Source: Moniliella sp. 'wahieum' (lineage: Eukaryota; Basidiomycota; Moniliellomycetes; Moniliellales; Moniliellaceae). From it: a DNA stretch of 64,000 nt. The stretch covers positions 55,160 to 119,159 of the forward strand of contig RSEE01000148.1 in the NCBI GenBank assembly GCA_003971905.1, written 5' to 3'. Positions within the stretch are counted from its first letter, which is position 1; each line of letters begins with the position of its first letter. The notes under the pieces were generated by a model. It was given only the letters and a program-made list of their open reading frames with translations. It was not told the DNA's origin and did no database searches. Below are positions 22,726-34,720 of the stretch, one piece after another. Made by a program: the position numbers and the translations under genes.

Positions 22726-25700
22726 GGGGGGGGGGGGTGGGGGGGTGCTGCCGACGGGCGAGAGATGGGCGGAAGGCGCGCGGCGGCGACGGCGGCGGGG
22801 GCGGCCGTTTCTCGGCCGAGGGCGGGGGTAAGCGGTGAGGGTGACGGGTGGGGACTGGCGTAGTGGGGGACGCAGTCTCCCATTGTCCAGCGCACATGGC
22901 GGGGGCATCACCGGTGCGTGCGGCTGACGGATCGGCAGGGGAAAGATGCAAACGTTCAGCCTAACTAGTAACTGCACTCGGCGGCGGTGGCTTGGCAGTG
23001 GCGCGCTCAGCCTCCTCAGCACAGCTGTGCCTGGTGCTTTCACGGCGCGTGTGCCCATCCCAGTGGGCTGCTGGACAGCCGCCGATGGTCGATGGCCGCT
23101 GCTGGTTTGTGCATGTTTGTGGGGCGCCGTAGTTGCCCCAAACATGTCCATGTGATCGGTCAGATCTCAGAGGACCCCACTGTACTCCTACCGCCTTATC
23201 AAATCCCTGCCACTCGGCACTGGTCACTTACCTAGATTGATCAGTCACTTCAGCTTCATCCCACGCACTCGCCTCTCGCCTCTCAGCCTCGCCGCCACCG
23301 GCTAGGCTACAGCGAGCGTACGAAGAAAAGAAAAAAAAAAACGCCTCGGCGAATCTTCCCCCTCCTGAAACTTGCATGTGCTTGGCGGGGCGGAAGCAGA
23401 CGCAAATTCGGGTGGCGAGGGCAACATGAAAGTTGAAACGACGCGCCTCGTCGGGTGTCTGTCCGGTGCCAAGAAAAAATCCTTCTCTTGCTTCCCCACG
23501 AACCCATTGCTCCATTCTCGGCCTAGCCTCGACTCTGGTCTCCCTCGCCTTTGCCCCGGCTATTGCGGCGTGTCCCCAAAAGCAAGATATGGCCAGCCCC
23601 ACCACAGGCTGGTTTCATAATCAGATCTTGGGCATCGTCTTTTCCTCCGCCTGGGTCTATCCCCGTTGGTGGATACGCTGTTACTTTCATCGACTACAGG
23701 TACCTTCCATTTCTTTTGGAACCCAATCCTCCATGTATAATTGCACTCTGTCAGCCAGTGTGGGCAGGAGCAGCCTACCATCCGGAGAAGGCAGTCATTT
23801 ACCTTCTCAACAAGGACCGCGCAACTGGCGCAGCTCAGCCTGCGGCCACATCCGGGGGTATAAGGGGACAGTCCCGAGCAGCTCGGAAGTGTCGACTCTG
23901 CTGGGTATGTTCGTGCTTGGGGTGGTCGGTGAGAGCCTGAGGGGGCTAGGGACTCGGACAGACTTATTATCGACGTATTGTAGGGGTGGCTGCTGGTACG
24001 GCAAGACTACCTACTAAGCATGCCCTGGGGGTACTAATGCATTTGAAGCTGTTTGTACTCTGGTACAGGAGAAAGAGGCAGCGTAGAACTACGTTCCCCG
24101 CACTTCGACTGGAATGGGAACCGGAATTGCGGCTGAGACTGAATGGTGGGATTGAAAGATCTCTCCAATCACTAGTTACAGGACACCAAGACCAAGCACA
24201 GAGCGGCTGGGGAGCTTGACTTGAGAGGGGATGTTCGGAGGCGAACGGCAGAGAGAGTAGGAGACCATTAGTAACTATAAGAGGAAAAGGAGTTGCCTCT
24301 ACTGTATGAATTGACGAAGGAGGTGGAGAAGCCAACAGATCGGGGAGAAACCATTGCATATACAAGCAGGGATTATATAGGGGAAACAAAATACAGTAGT
24401 GGAAGAACGGTGGGACAGACGAGGCGCTGGGGAGCGGAGAAGAATGACCGTTCCACGTGCGGTAACAAGAAAACAGGCGGATCAGCTGCGTGCATCCCCT
24501 CCCGGGATGAAACATGAACGATCGAATGAGTCAAAGGTGCAACTGTTGTGCCAAAAACACGTAGCGTCGATGACCGCTCGGGCGAGAGGACATGGTCCCA
24601 CTTAACTCCACGATTGAGACAAGGTTGGGGCTTAGAGGATAATGAGCTCAGACCGCTGATAAAGCAGGGGGCCCTCGATCGGATCGGATCTGCAGAGGCC
24701 CACAACGTCACTGCCTTCCCAATGCGTATGCTCAGGCCTTTGTTGGACGGCTTCCGTGGTAACTCGACTCTATCGCGGAGATGGCATTACCAACGGATCG
24801 GCTAACCCATATAAAACCAGGGAACTTACTGTCGGCATGGCTAGGCCAAAAAGCTCTCTTGCGCGTCTGTGGAAACAGAATATGCCAGGGTGAGAAAGCG
24901 AAAAGAGCACGTATACTAGGTTTGCTGGTCATGCTCATCGCCTGTGAAACAACTTCCGTCTGAATGACTATGACTCGTTTTTGTATTGTTCCTGTCTGCT
25001 TATCTTCGACATTTGACTCTACTGGATTCTTTACTGATTGTTCATCAATCGATCCTTGACCGCGCACGGCAACTTGCGTCTCCCGAATAGCTTTCCAGCA
25101 CCGGGACCCTGTTCATAGGGCACTTTCATCCACCCTTCCGATTGTTTCCTTCTTCACACCCTTCAATCCCTTTTGCGATCTTCCAACTGACATGCGGATG
25201 GACATCAGGTGTGGATCTCCCCCTTTTCAGTGACAATACGGAGAAGCTATACGCTTTACTTTGGGCCTTTCTCGCATGATTATTCCCTTTCTTGGCTGAG
25301 TATGGGAAGCGTTCATTCACCTTTTGTTTGTATAGCAATAGTCTATTTGCCAATATTGGCCTACGTCTCCCGGCGTGTCAGTTGGACAGCAGAGCTGAAT
25401 GCGATGAGAGATGGTCAAAGACAGGAGGAGGTGGGACTAGGCCTAGCAGGGAAAAGAAGAAGAGAGAGGGATCATGGAGTCGGGCGCTAGACTAGCCTGG
25501 AGACAGATTGAACATATCGAATCAGACTCAGCGCTCAGCGCGGTCAACCCATGTGGGAAGCAAGTCAGCATGGGATCGAGATCATCGGCCCTTGGACCCC
25601 CCCGGGTTAACAACCAATCTATCTTCTTGACCCATTAGGCCACACTTCCGCGTTCTGTGCCTAGTTTATCCACGACGACACTGACTAGCTTTCAGCGGTC

Positions 25701-28700
25701 ACCTCTTCATGGTCATACAGTAGACATCTATTTCTGTCGATCTTCATCATCCAGTCCCCCGTACGGATCCCCTGTGATGCATGTGACCCGCCGAGATGGT
25801 GAAGACAAAACCTTTCCTACCTTCTAGACTGTGTGCACGGACACGCTACGTAGCCCCGTTCTCCGGCGCATAGCCGTTGCCACCCGAGCTGTGCCTCCCC
25901 GGTTAACACTGAGTACTGAGTCCTCACCTGTCCCTATATAGCCCCACTCGGATCTGTCGATGGTGTTCACTTACAATCAACCACTGATGAGTGGCACATC
26001 CTTCTCCAACTAGGTAAAGCATCTTAAACTGTAGGGTAGGGTCCAGTCCAGGGTCCCTGTCCCTATTTGTTTTATAGTTGGTGAAGGTGATACAAACGCG
26101 TACCGAGAAAGGAGGCGCTTTCGCCATTGGCAAAAGATAAAATGTGTAAAGTAGATTACCGCCAACGGGATTAGCTCACGGCGAACATGATATTGCTCTT
26201 TTTGGCTTTCCAACCCTTCTTTAGGTTGTCAAACTTCATGTTGTTGAACTTATTATTTAGCTAACGGGGGTGGAGCTGTGGTAAAGTCATAAATTCACAG
26301 CATAGCTCCTAAGAGTAAATAAGATCATGTGGTTGCAGTGCTGTGACCACCAGTGGTCTAGACCCCATCGGCCTTCAGTAACACGTGGGCCGATGCACGT
26401 AGTGAAACCCGGGCACTGCAGTGAGCTCGGACCTTCAATGACTAGATTCCACTGGCCTCCAACCCAGGAGCCCATCAACGCCCATAGCTCTATAGCCTCC
26501 TTAGCTCTTGAATGCCATCTCTATTCCTCATCGCTAGCATTGCTACTAGTAGCTAGTAGGCCTGTGACAAGCGCCATGCTGCCAGTCGGATGCACCAGTG
26601 AGAGTACAGCCCGCGATTCATCCGCACAGCAGAACTCCCCCACACCGTGCAGACCAGTGTAGCAGAATTTCACAAGAAGTTTGTCGATCATAATCCGGGG
26701 GGAGTATGCACACTCTCATGGCGGATGAGGCCAGTGAGCTTGCCCGATGCGCTCCGTACTCTTGTTTTCTCCTTTAGTTGCTTGAATGTACGACCATCAA
26801 TTTTTGGGGAACTGGGGACCAGTGGCCTCTACCATGTCCATCAGTATGTGGAGGATGGGTCCACGCTCGTCCACACCGATCTCGGGACTGCGCATCACAG
26901 TAACAAAACGAATGAACCTCCCCGATACAAAATAGCGTCCCTAGCATATCTCAATAAAGACAGGGCAGCCCGGTGTCGTGCATCGGTGAAAACTTAAATG
27001 AGCAGAGAAGCGAGGGAGATTATTCTTTCTTGGCATCCACTTAAGAGCATCCACTTAAGAGTATGCACATTCGACAGGTGCGCGAAATGCGCTTCGCCAA
27101 TACCGTAGACGCGACAATGTGGCACTCAATCCCTCCCATTCGAAGCAAATGCTTTCGTTGGGGAGAGTACCTTGTTCTTTCATGCGTAGCACACTGATGA
27201 TTTACTTCTGAATTCAGTTGTAGCCACATGACGATAATGATACCGCCACTAAAATGACCGATTGAAGCTTGTATACACAACTATTTTGGAAGTTTGTGAT
27301 TATTCAAGGCCAGGCTGTACATGCTATCTAATCCATAGCAGTCTGTGGACCCCAATTTGATGCAAGGTGAAACCCCTGATTGACTTACCACTTACTTTTG
27401 CATCCAACAGTACATCGGGAAAGATCAACCACACCTGTGGTTGAAAGCGGATGAAGCTTTTCTCCAGGATGACACGATGACAAAACAGAGAGCAGATAAT
27501 TCCAGCAATCATTCCTACATTCTGGACTCGTTTCGGGGGTTAGTGGAATCGTTTCGGGGGATGAAAAAAGGGACACCGCCCATGGCTATATCTGCAAAGG
27601 ATCGCTCCTCATTACTATGTATCTCCCGATGTAGCGTTCGTTGTTTTCTGCAACCCCAAATAGAGATTTATGTTGGATTAAGTTTGCAGTTTGCAGCTAC
27701 CCGAGGAAATAATTATATCATATCCGTACACATCTGAAATACAGCCAAATGGTACACGATCCCAGCGACTATGGCCGGCATATTGTGCAATGTCCCGCTG
27801 TTAATTTTGGTTATGAAATTGTAGAATACCTCGCTGTTCATCCCTGTTCCTTCGTTGCGCATGCCGACGTTGGTTAGGGCACTCTTGACAGAGCAGATCG
27901 TTATAATGGTCACGTCTATTCGGTTTTTTGGAATGGGAGCGCTTGAGTGCGGTGTATGCCGCCGGAAATTCGAAACAGAGAGTGGGTACTCACTCGTTCA
28001 TAGCCATCTATTAACCGTTCCTCTTCAATTGCCCTCTGTGAACTAGCTCGATCATCCGGACACAATGCACTGTGTAAACGCGTATTCCCACAACCAGCAT
28101 GTCCAATTTTGGTGAAAATGGATACTGCAACGGCTAGCCACGGCAAGGGGGGCCCAACATGTGGGCATGTAGGACCAAATCCGGATACACGCATTTATTC
28201 ACGGTCTTCATAATGCGTGGAAGTATTAGAAATCGTAGCTATACATGCACACACTGCTCATCAAATTAGCATAGGGATGCTCTGCGTTAATAGGCTCCTG
28301 AGTCCAATAGTGAAGTTTGCCCGGAAGGAACCCCACACTTACTGTCATAATTTATGGGTATCCGTTTGGTACCATAACCATATGGTTGCTTTTACTGCAA
28401 CCGCTGCGTCTTCCCCCCTCCTGTATCACTGACGTTGAAACTAAACAAGGTATTTGTATAAAGTGTTAGTGCAAATATGAACAGTTTAGGACGATGCTGT
28501 GCCAGTTGTCAGTGCCAAGGTTTCCTATCCTCCGTCATTTGGATTACATCTTTTATCACCACATAGATTAGCCGCCATTCATGTTTTCTTTCGATGATAT
28601 GGAAATATCATCTCTGTAAGTTCTTCATAATCCCGCAGGACTTCTCCAATTTTAGAATGGCATCAAGCCCCCGCCTCTCCATGTCGTCCAGCTCAATCGA

Positions 28701-29669
28701 CATTAACATATGCGGAAAATTACTAGAAACATGGCGTGATTCCCGACAGGGACCTCAACATTGTGCGTGTAGCTCAGACGCTAGGGAGGGAACGTGATAG
28801 AGTTTGTTCCTCGCACGGTTGTTAATTTTATCCGTGAAGATCTTCGGGTCGGGTGGAAGAATCCAGCAGGCAAGCTGCGCTCTCCATGCTTGCACCAGAT
28901 CCCCTCTGTGTCAACGGTCGTATTCCCGTCAGGAATTGATTGATTGCTTGTAGCCTTGTGACATACCCTTGATCTTTACGCCCTTTTGTAAATGGTGCAT
29001 TGTGCTGATCCCATTCTTTGGATTGGTGGATGTTCCCAAGCCGCACGTTAGAATAATCGGACGAACAATGGGCTGAAGGCTGAAGCCCATACCACTTCCA
29101 GTGTCGCTTCTGGAAAGCAGTGCCATACATAAATTACCACGTGTGTAACAATATGGCTCACTTTGAAGTCGCGATTGCATTACCAGAGCGAATAGTGACT
29201 GGAAGGAAGGCGGGGGTGCGTGCGGTGTGCCCCCTCCCCATTGGTCAAATATCCACTCTGCTGGTGAGTCCAAGCTCCTTCCACCCTTGGTCCTTGCGGC
29301 GTCAGGACAGTGCTCTCCATGTATTCATCATCCCCCTGCGCGCCAAACCGAGTTGATCGCGAATGATAGCAAGATACATGCAACGACAAGGGTGCCGATA
29401 TTTCCAACACTTTTGGATATTGTGAGGGACCCAAGAGGGTTTCTCGTTTTCCACGACAAATGGAGGACGTATCGTTAGTATAAGCATGTGGAGTTGAGGA
29501 GGAATGCCATTCTCGTCGCACCGTATGCCGATATTAAGGAGAAGCAATCATTTTCCGATGTGCACCACTGCCCGAACAGGAACCATTCCCCGAGAAGTGT
29601 AAACGAAGCTACCCGCACAGTGTTCAAACAATTGTGAAGTGGTGACAGTTCCCGGACAAGAATAATTCT
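22726..29669. other. Gene-poor island left of the retrotransposon
   Basis: About 7 kb with no recognisable gene. A plus-strand frame at 23,433-24,017 begins with a hydrophobic, signal-like stretch but shows no domain. From about 26 kb to 29.6 kb both strands show only short frames in DNA of moderate GC, with several Cys/His-bearing fragments on the minus strand (28.9-29.6 kb) that look like worn coding sequence but match no family I know. Probably old repetitive DNA. A tRNA-like sequence is at 25,555-25,649. Confidence 0.45.
25555..25649 (-). other. Degenerate tRNA-Asn(GTT)-like sequence
   Basis: On the minus strand a 7-bp acceptor stem can form (GGAAGTG with TGCTTCC, two wobble pairs). A perfect A box TGGCCTAATGGG follows, and the anticodon region TTGGTTGTTAACC resembles tRNA-Asn with anticodon GTT. 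The T arm fails: the B-box-like CTCGATCCC is not flanked by a pairing stem, and the variable region is far too long unless an intron is present. Best read as a tRNA relic or the head of a tRNA-derived repeat. Confidence 0.3.
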
Positions 29670-29674
29670 GCAGC
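29670..29674. repeat. Target-site duplication, left copy
   Basis: The five bases GCAGC immediately precede the left LTR and recur at 34,716-34,720 immediately after the right LTR, as expected from integrase-mediated insertion of a Ty1/copia element. Confidence 0.9.
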
Positions 29675-29833
29675 TGTTGACATCCGTCCTAGGACGCGCG
29701 GACCCTGAGTCACGTGAGTCAGCTTTCATTCCTTCCGAGCTCGCACCAGTCTTCTGGACGAGTCAGTCGCAGAAGCTTCTTAGTCCAATACGACGTTCAG
29801 TGCTCACATTCTGTGGTAGTAGCGAGGCCGACA
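29675..29833 (+). repeat. Left LTR (159 bp)
   Basis: Starts TGTTGACATCC and ends GAGGCCGACA. Identical to the right LTR except for one missing C about 21 bases in. It contains a GTCACGTGA stretch (CACGTG E-box core) that may serve as a promoter element. Confidence 0.95.
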
Positions 29834-29886
29834 GAGTTACATCCTTATCTGCTCATCCTGAGCTGGCCAAAACTACACCCACAACC

Positions 29887-31010
29887 ATGGGCGCCAACGC
29901 TAACACCGATCTCTCGGTCAGCGACACCACAATGGTGAACAAGCGCGATTACTGGACACCAACCGGTCGCGATCCGCCACCGATTGGCACCGACAACGAG
30001 GAACTCATGATGCTTTGCGCCGAAGCGCACCTGTGGTTCAAGAAGACGAACGACATCGATGTCGTTAAAGAGAAGATCAACAGAGCTATACACGACAGAG
30101 CCGAGTGGCTTGGATGGAAGACGAACCTACGTCTACCACGACAAACTGGGTTCGACGGGCTACGAATTTTGTGGTGCAAAACATCCACCAAATGGAAACT
30201 CAACCCAACGCAACTTTGGGGGCACCTACAGGCGCAGCCTCGCGACCCGAGTACGACCTTTACAGATCACTACGCGAGTCTCCCACCAAGAATATCAAGT
30301 GGCCTGATCTGAACAAAGACCCGTCCGCCTACAGCGCTTGGGAAGACGAATTTCTCTTCGCGATAACAGATGCCCACCCCCACGCAAGCGACGTCGTCCA
30401 GATGGTCGCAGCTCCCGCTACTTTCACCGAGGACCTCGACAGACGCTTGGCCAACCTTCTTAGGGAAGCCATGCCGTCAACCCTCTTCCGGACGATCCGC
30501 ACCCACACGAAATATCATGCACCCAGGACACCTGAACATGCTGCGTCAGCGGTATGGATATACGCCTACCGCAAACAGAGGGCCTCTACTCATTCGCTAC
30601 TTTTCGGCCGACCAAGGAAACCGATCGGGTCGAGACTACATCGACTACATGGAAGAGATCAGTGCAAGCCTGACGCGAGCGGGCATCCCACTTACGGAGA
30701 GCAGGAACGCACTGGGATCCTACTCGGCTTACGCGACATGAGCATTCGCCAGCGTGAAGAGAGCTCGAGTCTAGACAAGTTACGGCAGGCCGTGATGGAC
30801 ATACCAGCCGCCACGATCCGGTGGAGAAAGGAAGAGAAACGGAGGCAAGCCGGTCAACGGAGGAACGCCTTGGACTCGACCCGACAGGGGGGACGACCCA
30901 CCAGCGGGGGAAAAAACTCCAGCGGGGGCAAAAGCCGGCGACGACAACCTCGCGGACACAAAGACCAAGGGGCAAGACCGCACCAACCAACCCTGGCGCA
31001 GCGCGACGTC
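29887..31010 (+). pseudogene. gag: Retrotransposon gag region (frame-broken)
   Basis: Begins at ATG 29,887 in a good context (ACCATGGGC), shortly after the left LTR. The capsid-type sequence runs through three frames: the first part to about 30,100, then a second frame to about 30,510, a third (DYIDYMEEISASLTRAGIPL) to about 30,730, and back to the second for LLGLRDMSIRQREESSSL and a basic Arg/Lys-Gly-Ser tail. No CCHC zinc knuckle was seen. The double stop TAATAA at 31,011 is probably a frame artefact, since a neighbouring frame continues through it towards the protease. Gag forms the virus-like particle in copia elements. Confidence 0.75.
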
Positions 31011-31121
31011 TAATAAACCTGTTGTCCCTCCGCGCAACCAGGCCGAGCCAACGCTCACGTCGCTCAGAGCGAGCTCTCCCGAGTCTGAAGTGATTGACGT
31101 TGATGCGGGCACAGCTGATAC

Positions 31122-34100
31122 TAGGAACTCGGGGCGAAATGCGAATCATGGGCATTATATGACAGTGGGGCATTCCCATCCATTTGGAAAGACAAATCCG
31201 TCTTCACATCCATGACCCCTTGCGACGACGAGATAGAGGTTGCTAACGGGACACATGTAAAGGCGGAAGGACGAGGCACGGCCACAATCCGTATCCGATG
31301 CTTAGGAGGACACCAAATGGAGATAAAACTCCCCAACAGCCTATACATGCCCCGTTTCAGCCGAAATCTCGTCAGTGTAGCACACCTGTCGAACACCGGA
31401 ATCGCATCATACTTCGCCCCACACCAGAAGGGTATCTGGCTTGGTAACCCAGGATCCACCCTACGAAAAGTAACCGGCAGTGACTATCAATTCACGATCT
31501 TACACAACCCGCGAACGCCACCCACACCCTGCGGGCCATGGCGACCAAACCGATCAAACCGGCCGACCCACCCTCAACCCCAAACTCCCTCGCAGCATCC
31601 CTGGCCCTGGACCACGTCTCTAAAGCCCACAAACGCTGGAACCACGCAGCCATCGACCTCCTCCCCTGGCTTACACGATCGGAAACCGCAGGCCTCCGCG
31701 TCACAGCCAAGCATATCTCCCTCTGTCGTTCAGAGTGGGATTGCCCAACATGCGCGGTGGCACTAGCGACAGCATCGCCCCATCCGAGCCGGGACCGCCT
31801 CCGATCCAAAAGACCTTTCGAGGTCCTCCACGTCGACGTAGTAGACCTCCCCCGGGTAACCGGCATGGGGCACGGATACGCCCTCGTCGCCGTTGATGAC
31901 TTCACGCGGTACGTCTTCACCACAGCGATCCCGACAAAGGGCGCTGCAACGAAGGAACTGCGGAACCTCATATTGCGGGAGCAACGCTACGGCCCGGACA
32001 GACTGCTGCGGACTTTGCGCACGGACAACGCCCCCGAATTGACAAGCGCACTGCAACCTTTTCTGGACGAGCAAGGCATCACGTCAGAACGGACAATCCC
32101 GGGGCAGAGTGCTAGCAACGGTGTGGCTGAGCGTGCCATCCGAACCATAACGACTCGTGCAAGGCAGTTGCTCTTGGGTACAGGTCTTCCGACGTCGGAC
32201 TGGTGGGAACACAGCCTCCACGCTGCGTGCTTCACCCAAAACCAAATGCCACTCAAAACATCCGGGGAAGACAACAAATCGCGATTTGAGCGATACAAAG
32301 GCCACGCATACTCGTTACCGATGCAACCCTTTGGCCGCTTGCATACCTCCATCTGCCCGAGTCACGCCGCGAGCACAAGCTCAGCGCGCGGGCAGAGGAA
32401 GGTATGCTGGTAGGATACCACCATCAGCGCGGATCAAAGGGATGGCTCTTCGCCACATACCAACCATCCCTGGGTACCTTCACCTACCGCTGGTCGAAAC
32501 CGTACAAATGGGGCAACGCCATCTACCCCCATCTCCACCCCGACCACTTCCCACCCGACATCTCCAAATCACCTCAAATTAAAATCGACAGTGAAAAGAC
32601 GCTAACCCTACTCCGCCAGCCGCGGCAGCACCCATGCCCCGAACCGCCGCCACACCCCAGACACCCGCTCCCACCACCACCCCCCCTCCGCGCCGCTACC
32701 CCCTCCGCCAGCGCACCACCCGCACCTCCCTCGACCTGCACACACTCCCAATCGCTGACGACCCCACCGACACGACCTACCATGCTCGTGCTGCAGCCGC
32801 CACGCCCCACTGCGCCGCACCAGAGATCGGCATCGCCCGCCCCCTACCTGACACATCCGCCCCCCCGTTTGCCGACACAGTTCAACCTCCCGAATACGCC
32901 GCCATGACTGCTCTCAGCGCACCCATCCACCCGGACACGGTTCAGCTCACCAAGGATGGCGTACCCCTCGCTCCCAAGACGCTCAAGGGTCTCGAGACTC
33001 ACCCCTCCTTTGCCATGGTCAAGCAGGCTATGGCCGACGAGGTGGCCACACTCGCGCGATACGGCACCTACGAGGCTACGTACCCACCACCGGGTGCACA
33101 AATCCTCATAGGACTATGGCGCATCACCACAAAGACGGACGCCGAGGGCCGGTTCCTGCGCCACCGCGCGCGCTTTGTCGCGGGCGGACACCAACAATCG
33201 GCCGAGACTTGGGGCCAGACGTTCGCACCATCGGTGCGCACACCTGCCATCCTGACCCTCGTCGTGCTGGCCGAGAAGTATAAGTTTGGCCTCTTCTCGG
33301 CGGACGTCAATGCAGCGTACCTGAACGCCCCCCTCGAAGAAGCAGTCTACATCCGCCCACCCCCCTACTTCCCCGAAGCGGGTGGTCGCGTGTGGCGTCT
33401 CAAGAAGAGTCTATACGGGCTACATCAGAGCGGAGCAAACTGGGCACGATACATCCGGAACCTGCTGCGTGACAAGCTCGGCTTCACGCAAAGCTTGACC
33501 GAGCCCTGCTTGTCGCGCGCGCTGCACCACCGGGTGAGCAGATCCTCCTGGCGGTCCACACCGACGATCTGCTCCTCGCATGCAAGTCACACCAAAAGTA
33601 CGAGGAGTTTATGGCCGAGATAAACACACACATTGATGTTCGTGGTAACGGTCCCCTTCACTACCACCTGGGATGCCAATACGATCGGATCGGTGGGGAG
33701 CTGTACCTGAGCCAACCAAAGTTCATCGAGGAAGTGGTGGCAAAGCACCACATCAAAGCCCCGTGGATCCGGACTCTCCCACATCCCGTACGGATGATAC
33801 CGCCCCGTGCCGACCCTGAACCCCCATCCCTCCCAGCCTTGCGCAAGGCATATCAGGGGAAGATCGGATCGGGACTGTGGGCTGCACGAATGGGCCGGCC
33901 TGACTCCCTCTTCGCTATCACGGCCCTCAGCAGAGCCGCTGCCGACCCATCGCAGCAGCATCATCAAGCAGTCGATGACTTCCTTCGCTACCTGTACCAT
34001 ACTCGAGGAAAGGGCCTGAGGTTGACCCCAACATCAGATGCACCGGCCATTGCGCTGTATACAGATTCCGACTTGGCGGGAGATCCCATCCAGGCACGCT

Positions 34101-34561
34101 CCACATCTGGATGCCTACTGATGGTGTACGGTGTGCCGGTGTCGTGGCGATCCATTCTTCAGCCGAAGAGCGTTACCAGTACCGCCGCCGCCGAATATAC
34201 GGCAGGATATGATGGACTGGTTGACGCCAACTATGTCAAGAACATCATGATCGAGCTTGGGGCCATCGGCGAGGGTACACCCATTCATTGGTATTGCGAC
34301 AATAAGTCTGTCGTCGATCTCGCCCACAAATTTGGCAGCACCGGCAAGCTCCGAGAGCTGAAGATCCGGTACCACAATGTACGGCAACACGTGGACTCGG
34401 GCGAGGCCATACTTGTACACATCCCCGGCGAAAGGAACCCAGCGGACGTCCTCACCAAGCCTCTCGGCCGTCCCGCCCTGACAAGCCATCTTGCTCAACT
34501 CCGCGTCGAGGAGATGGATCCAGTCCACATGACTGGGCCCTCCGGTCAGCGGGGGTGTTGA
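31122..34561 (+). pseudogene. pol: Retrotransposon pol region: protease, integrase, reverse transcriptase, RNase H (frame-broken)
   Basis: The aspartic protease motif YDSGAF is at about 31,167. Integrase follows with an HHCC zinc site (HKRWNH ... DCPTC) and a DDE triad (HVDVVDL, RTDNAPEL, GVAERAI) between 31,630 and 32,140. Reverse transcriptase starts near 32,960 (SADVNAAYLNAPL at about 33,300), with the catalytic box HTDDLLLAC at about 33,563 in place of the commoner YVDD. RNase H shows TDSDLAG, STAAAEY and CDNKSVVDL before a stop TGA at 34,559-34,561 that lies inside the first six bases of the right LTR. Frame breaks are near 31,530, 32,335, 32,600 and 33,510. The enzymes copy element RNA into DNA and insert it. 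Confidence 0.88.
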
Positions 34562-34715
34562 CATCCGTCCTAGGACCGCGCGGACCCTGAGTCACGTGAG
34601 TCAGCTTTCATTCCTTCCGAGCTCGCACCAGTCTTCTGGACGAGTCAGTCGCAGAAGCTTCTTAGTCCAATACGACGTTCAGTGCTCACATTCTGTGGTA
34701 GTAGCGAGGCCGACA
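34556..34715 (+). repeat. Right LTR (160 bp)
   Basis: The same as the left LTR plus one extra C near its start. It begins TGTTGA, which also provides the pol stop codon, and ends GCCGACA before the target duplication. Confidence 0.95.
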
Positions 34716-34720
34716 GCAGC
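34716..34720. repeat. Target-site duplication, right copy
   Basis: GCAGC directly after the right LTR, matching 29,670-29,674. Confidence 0.9.

Larger units (their letters stand above)
29675..34715 (+). mobile_element. Ty1/copia LTR retrotransposon, full length
   Basis: A 5,041-bp element bounded by direct LTRs beginning TG and ending CA, flanked by the 5-bp duplication GCAGC. The internal order is gag, protease, integrase, reverse transcriptase, RNase H. Integrase before reverse transcriptase defines the copia (Pseudoviridae-like) class. The LTRs differ by a single C in the GGAC(C)GCGCGG stretch, so insertion is recent by LTR dating. The coding part nevertheless needs at least six one-base frame changes. 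A purine run (AGCGGGGG) directly before the right LTR is the likely polypurine tract. No convincing primer-binding site could be matched to a tRNA 3' end after the left LTR. Confidence 0.95.

Noticed and set aside
23433-24017. Plus-strand frame with a hydrophobic start resembling a signal peptide
   Set aside because: No family motif follows, the frame has no good start context, and a second frame across the same DNA looks equally plausible. Left as spacer.
28828-29600. Minus-strand fragments that look like a worn transposase or other coding remnant
   Set aside because: Short, in three frames, with no catalytic motif or terminal repeats that I can identify.
31011-31016. Double stop TAATAA as a true gag terminator with separate pol expression
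   Set aside because: A neighbouring frame continues smoothly through it to the protease, and the surrounding region already has one-base breaks, so a single gag-pol frame is more likely.
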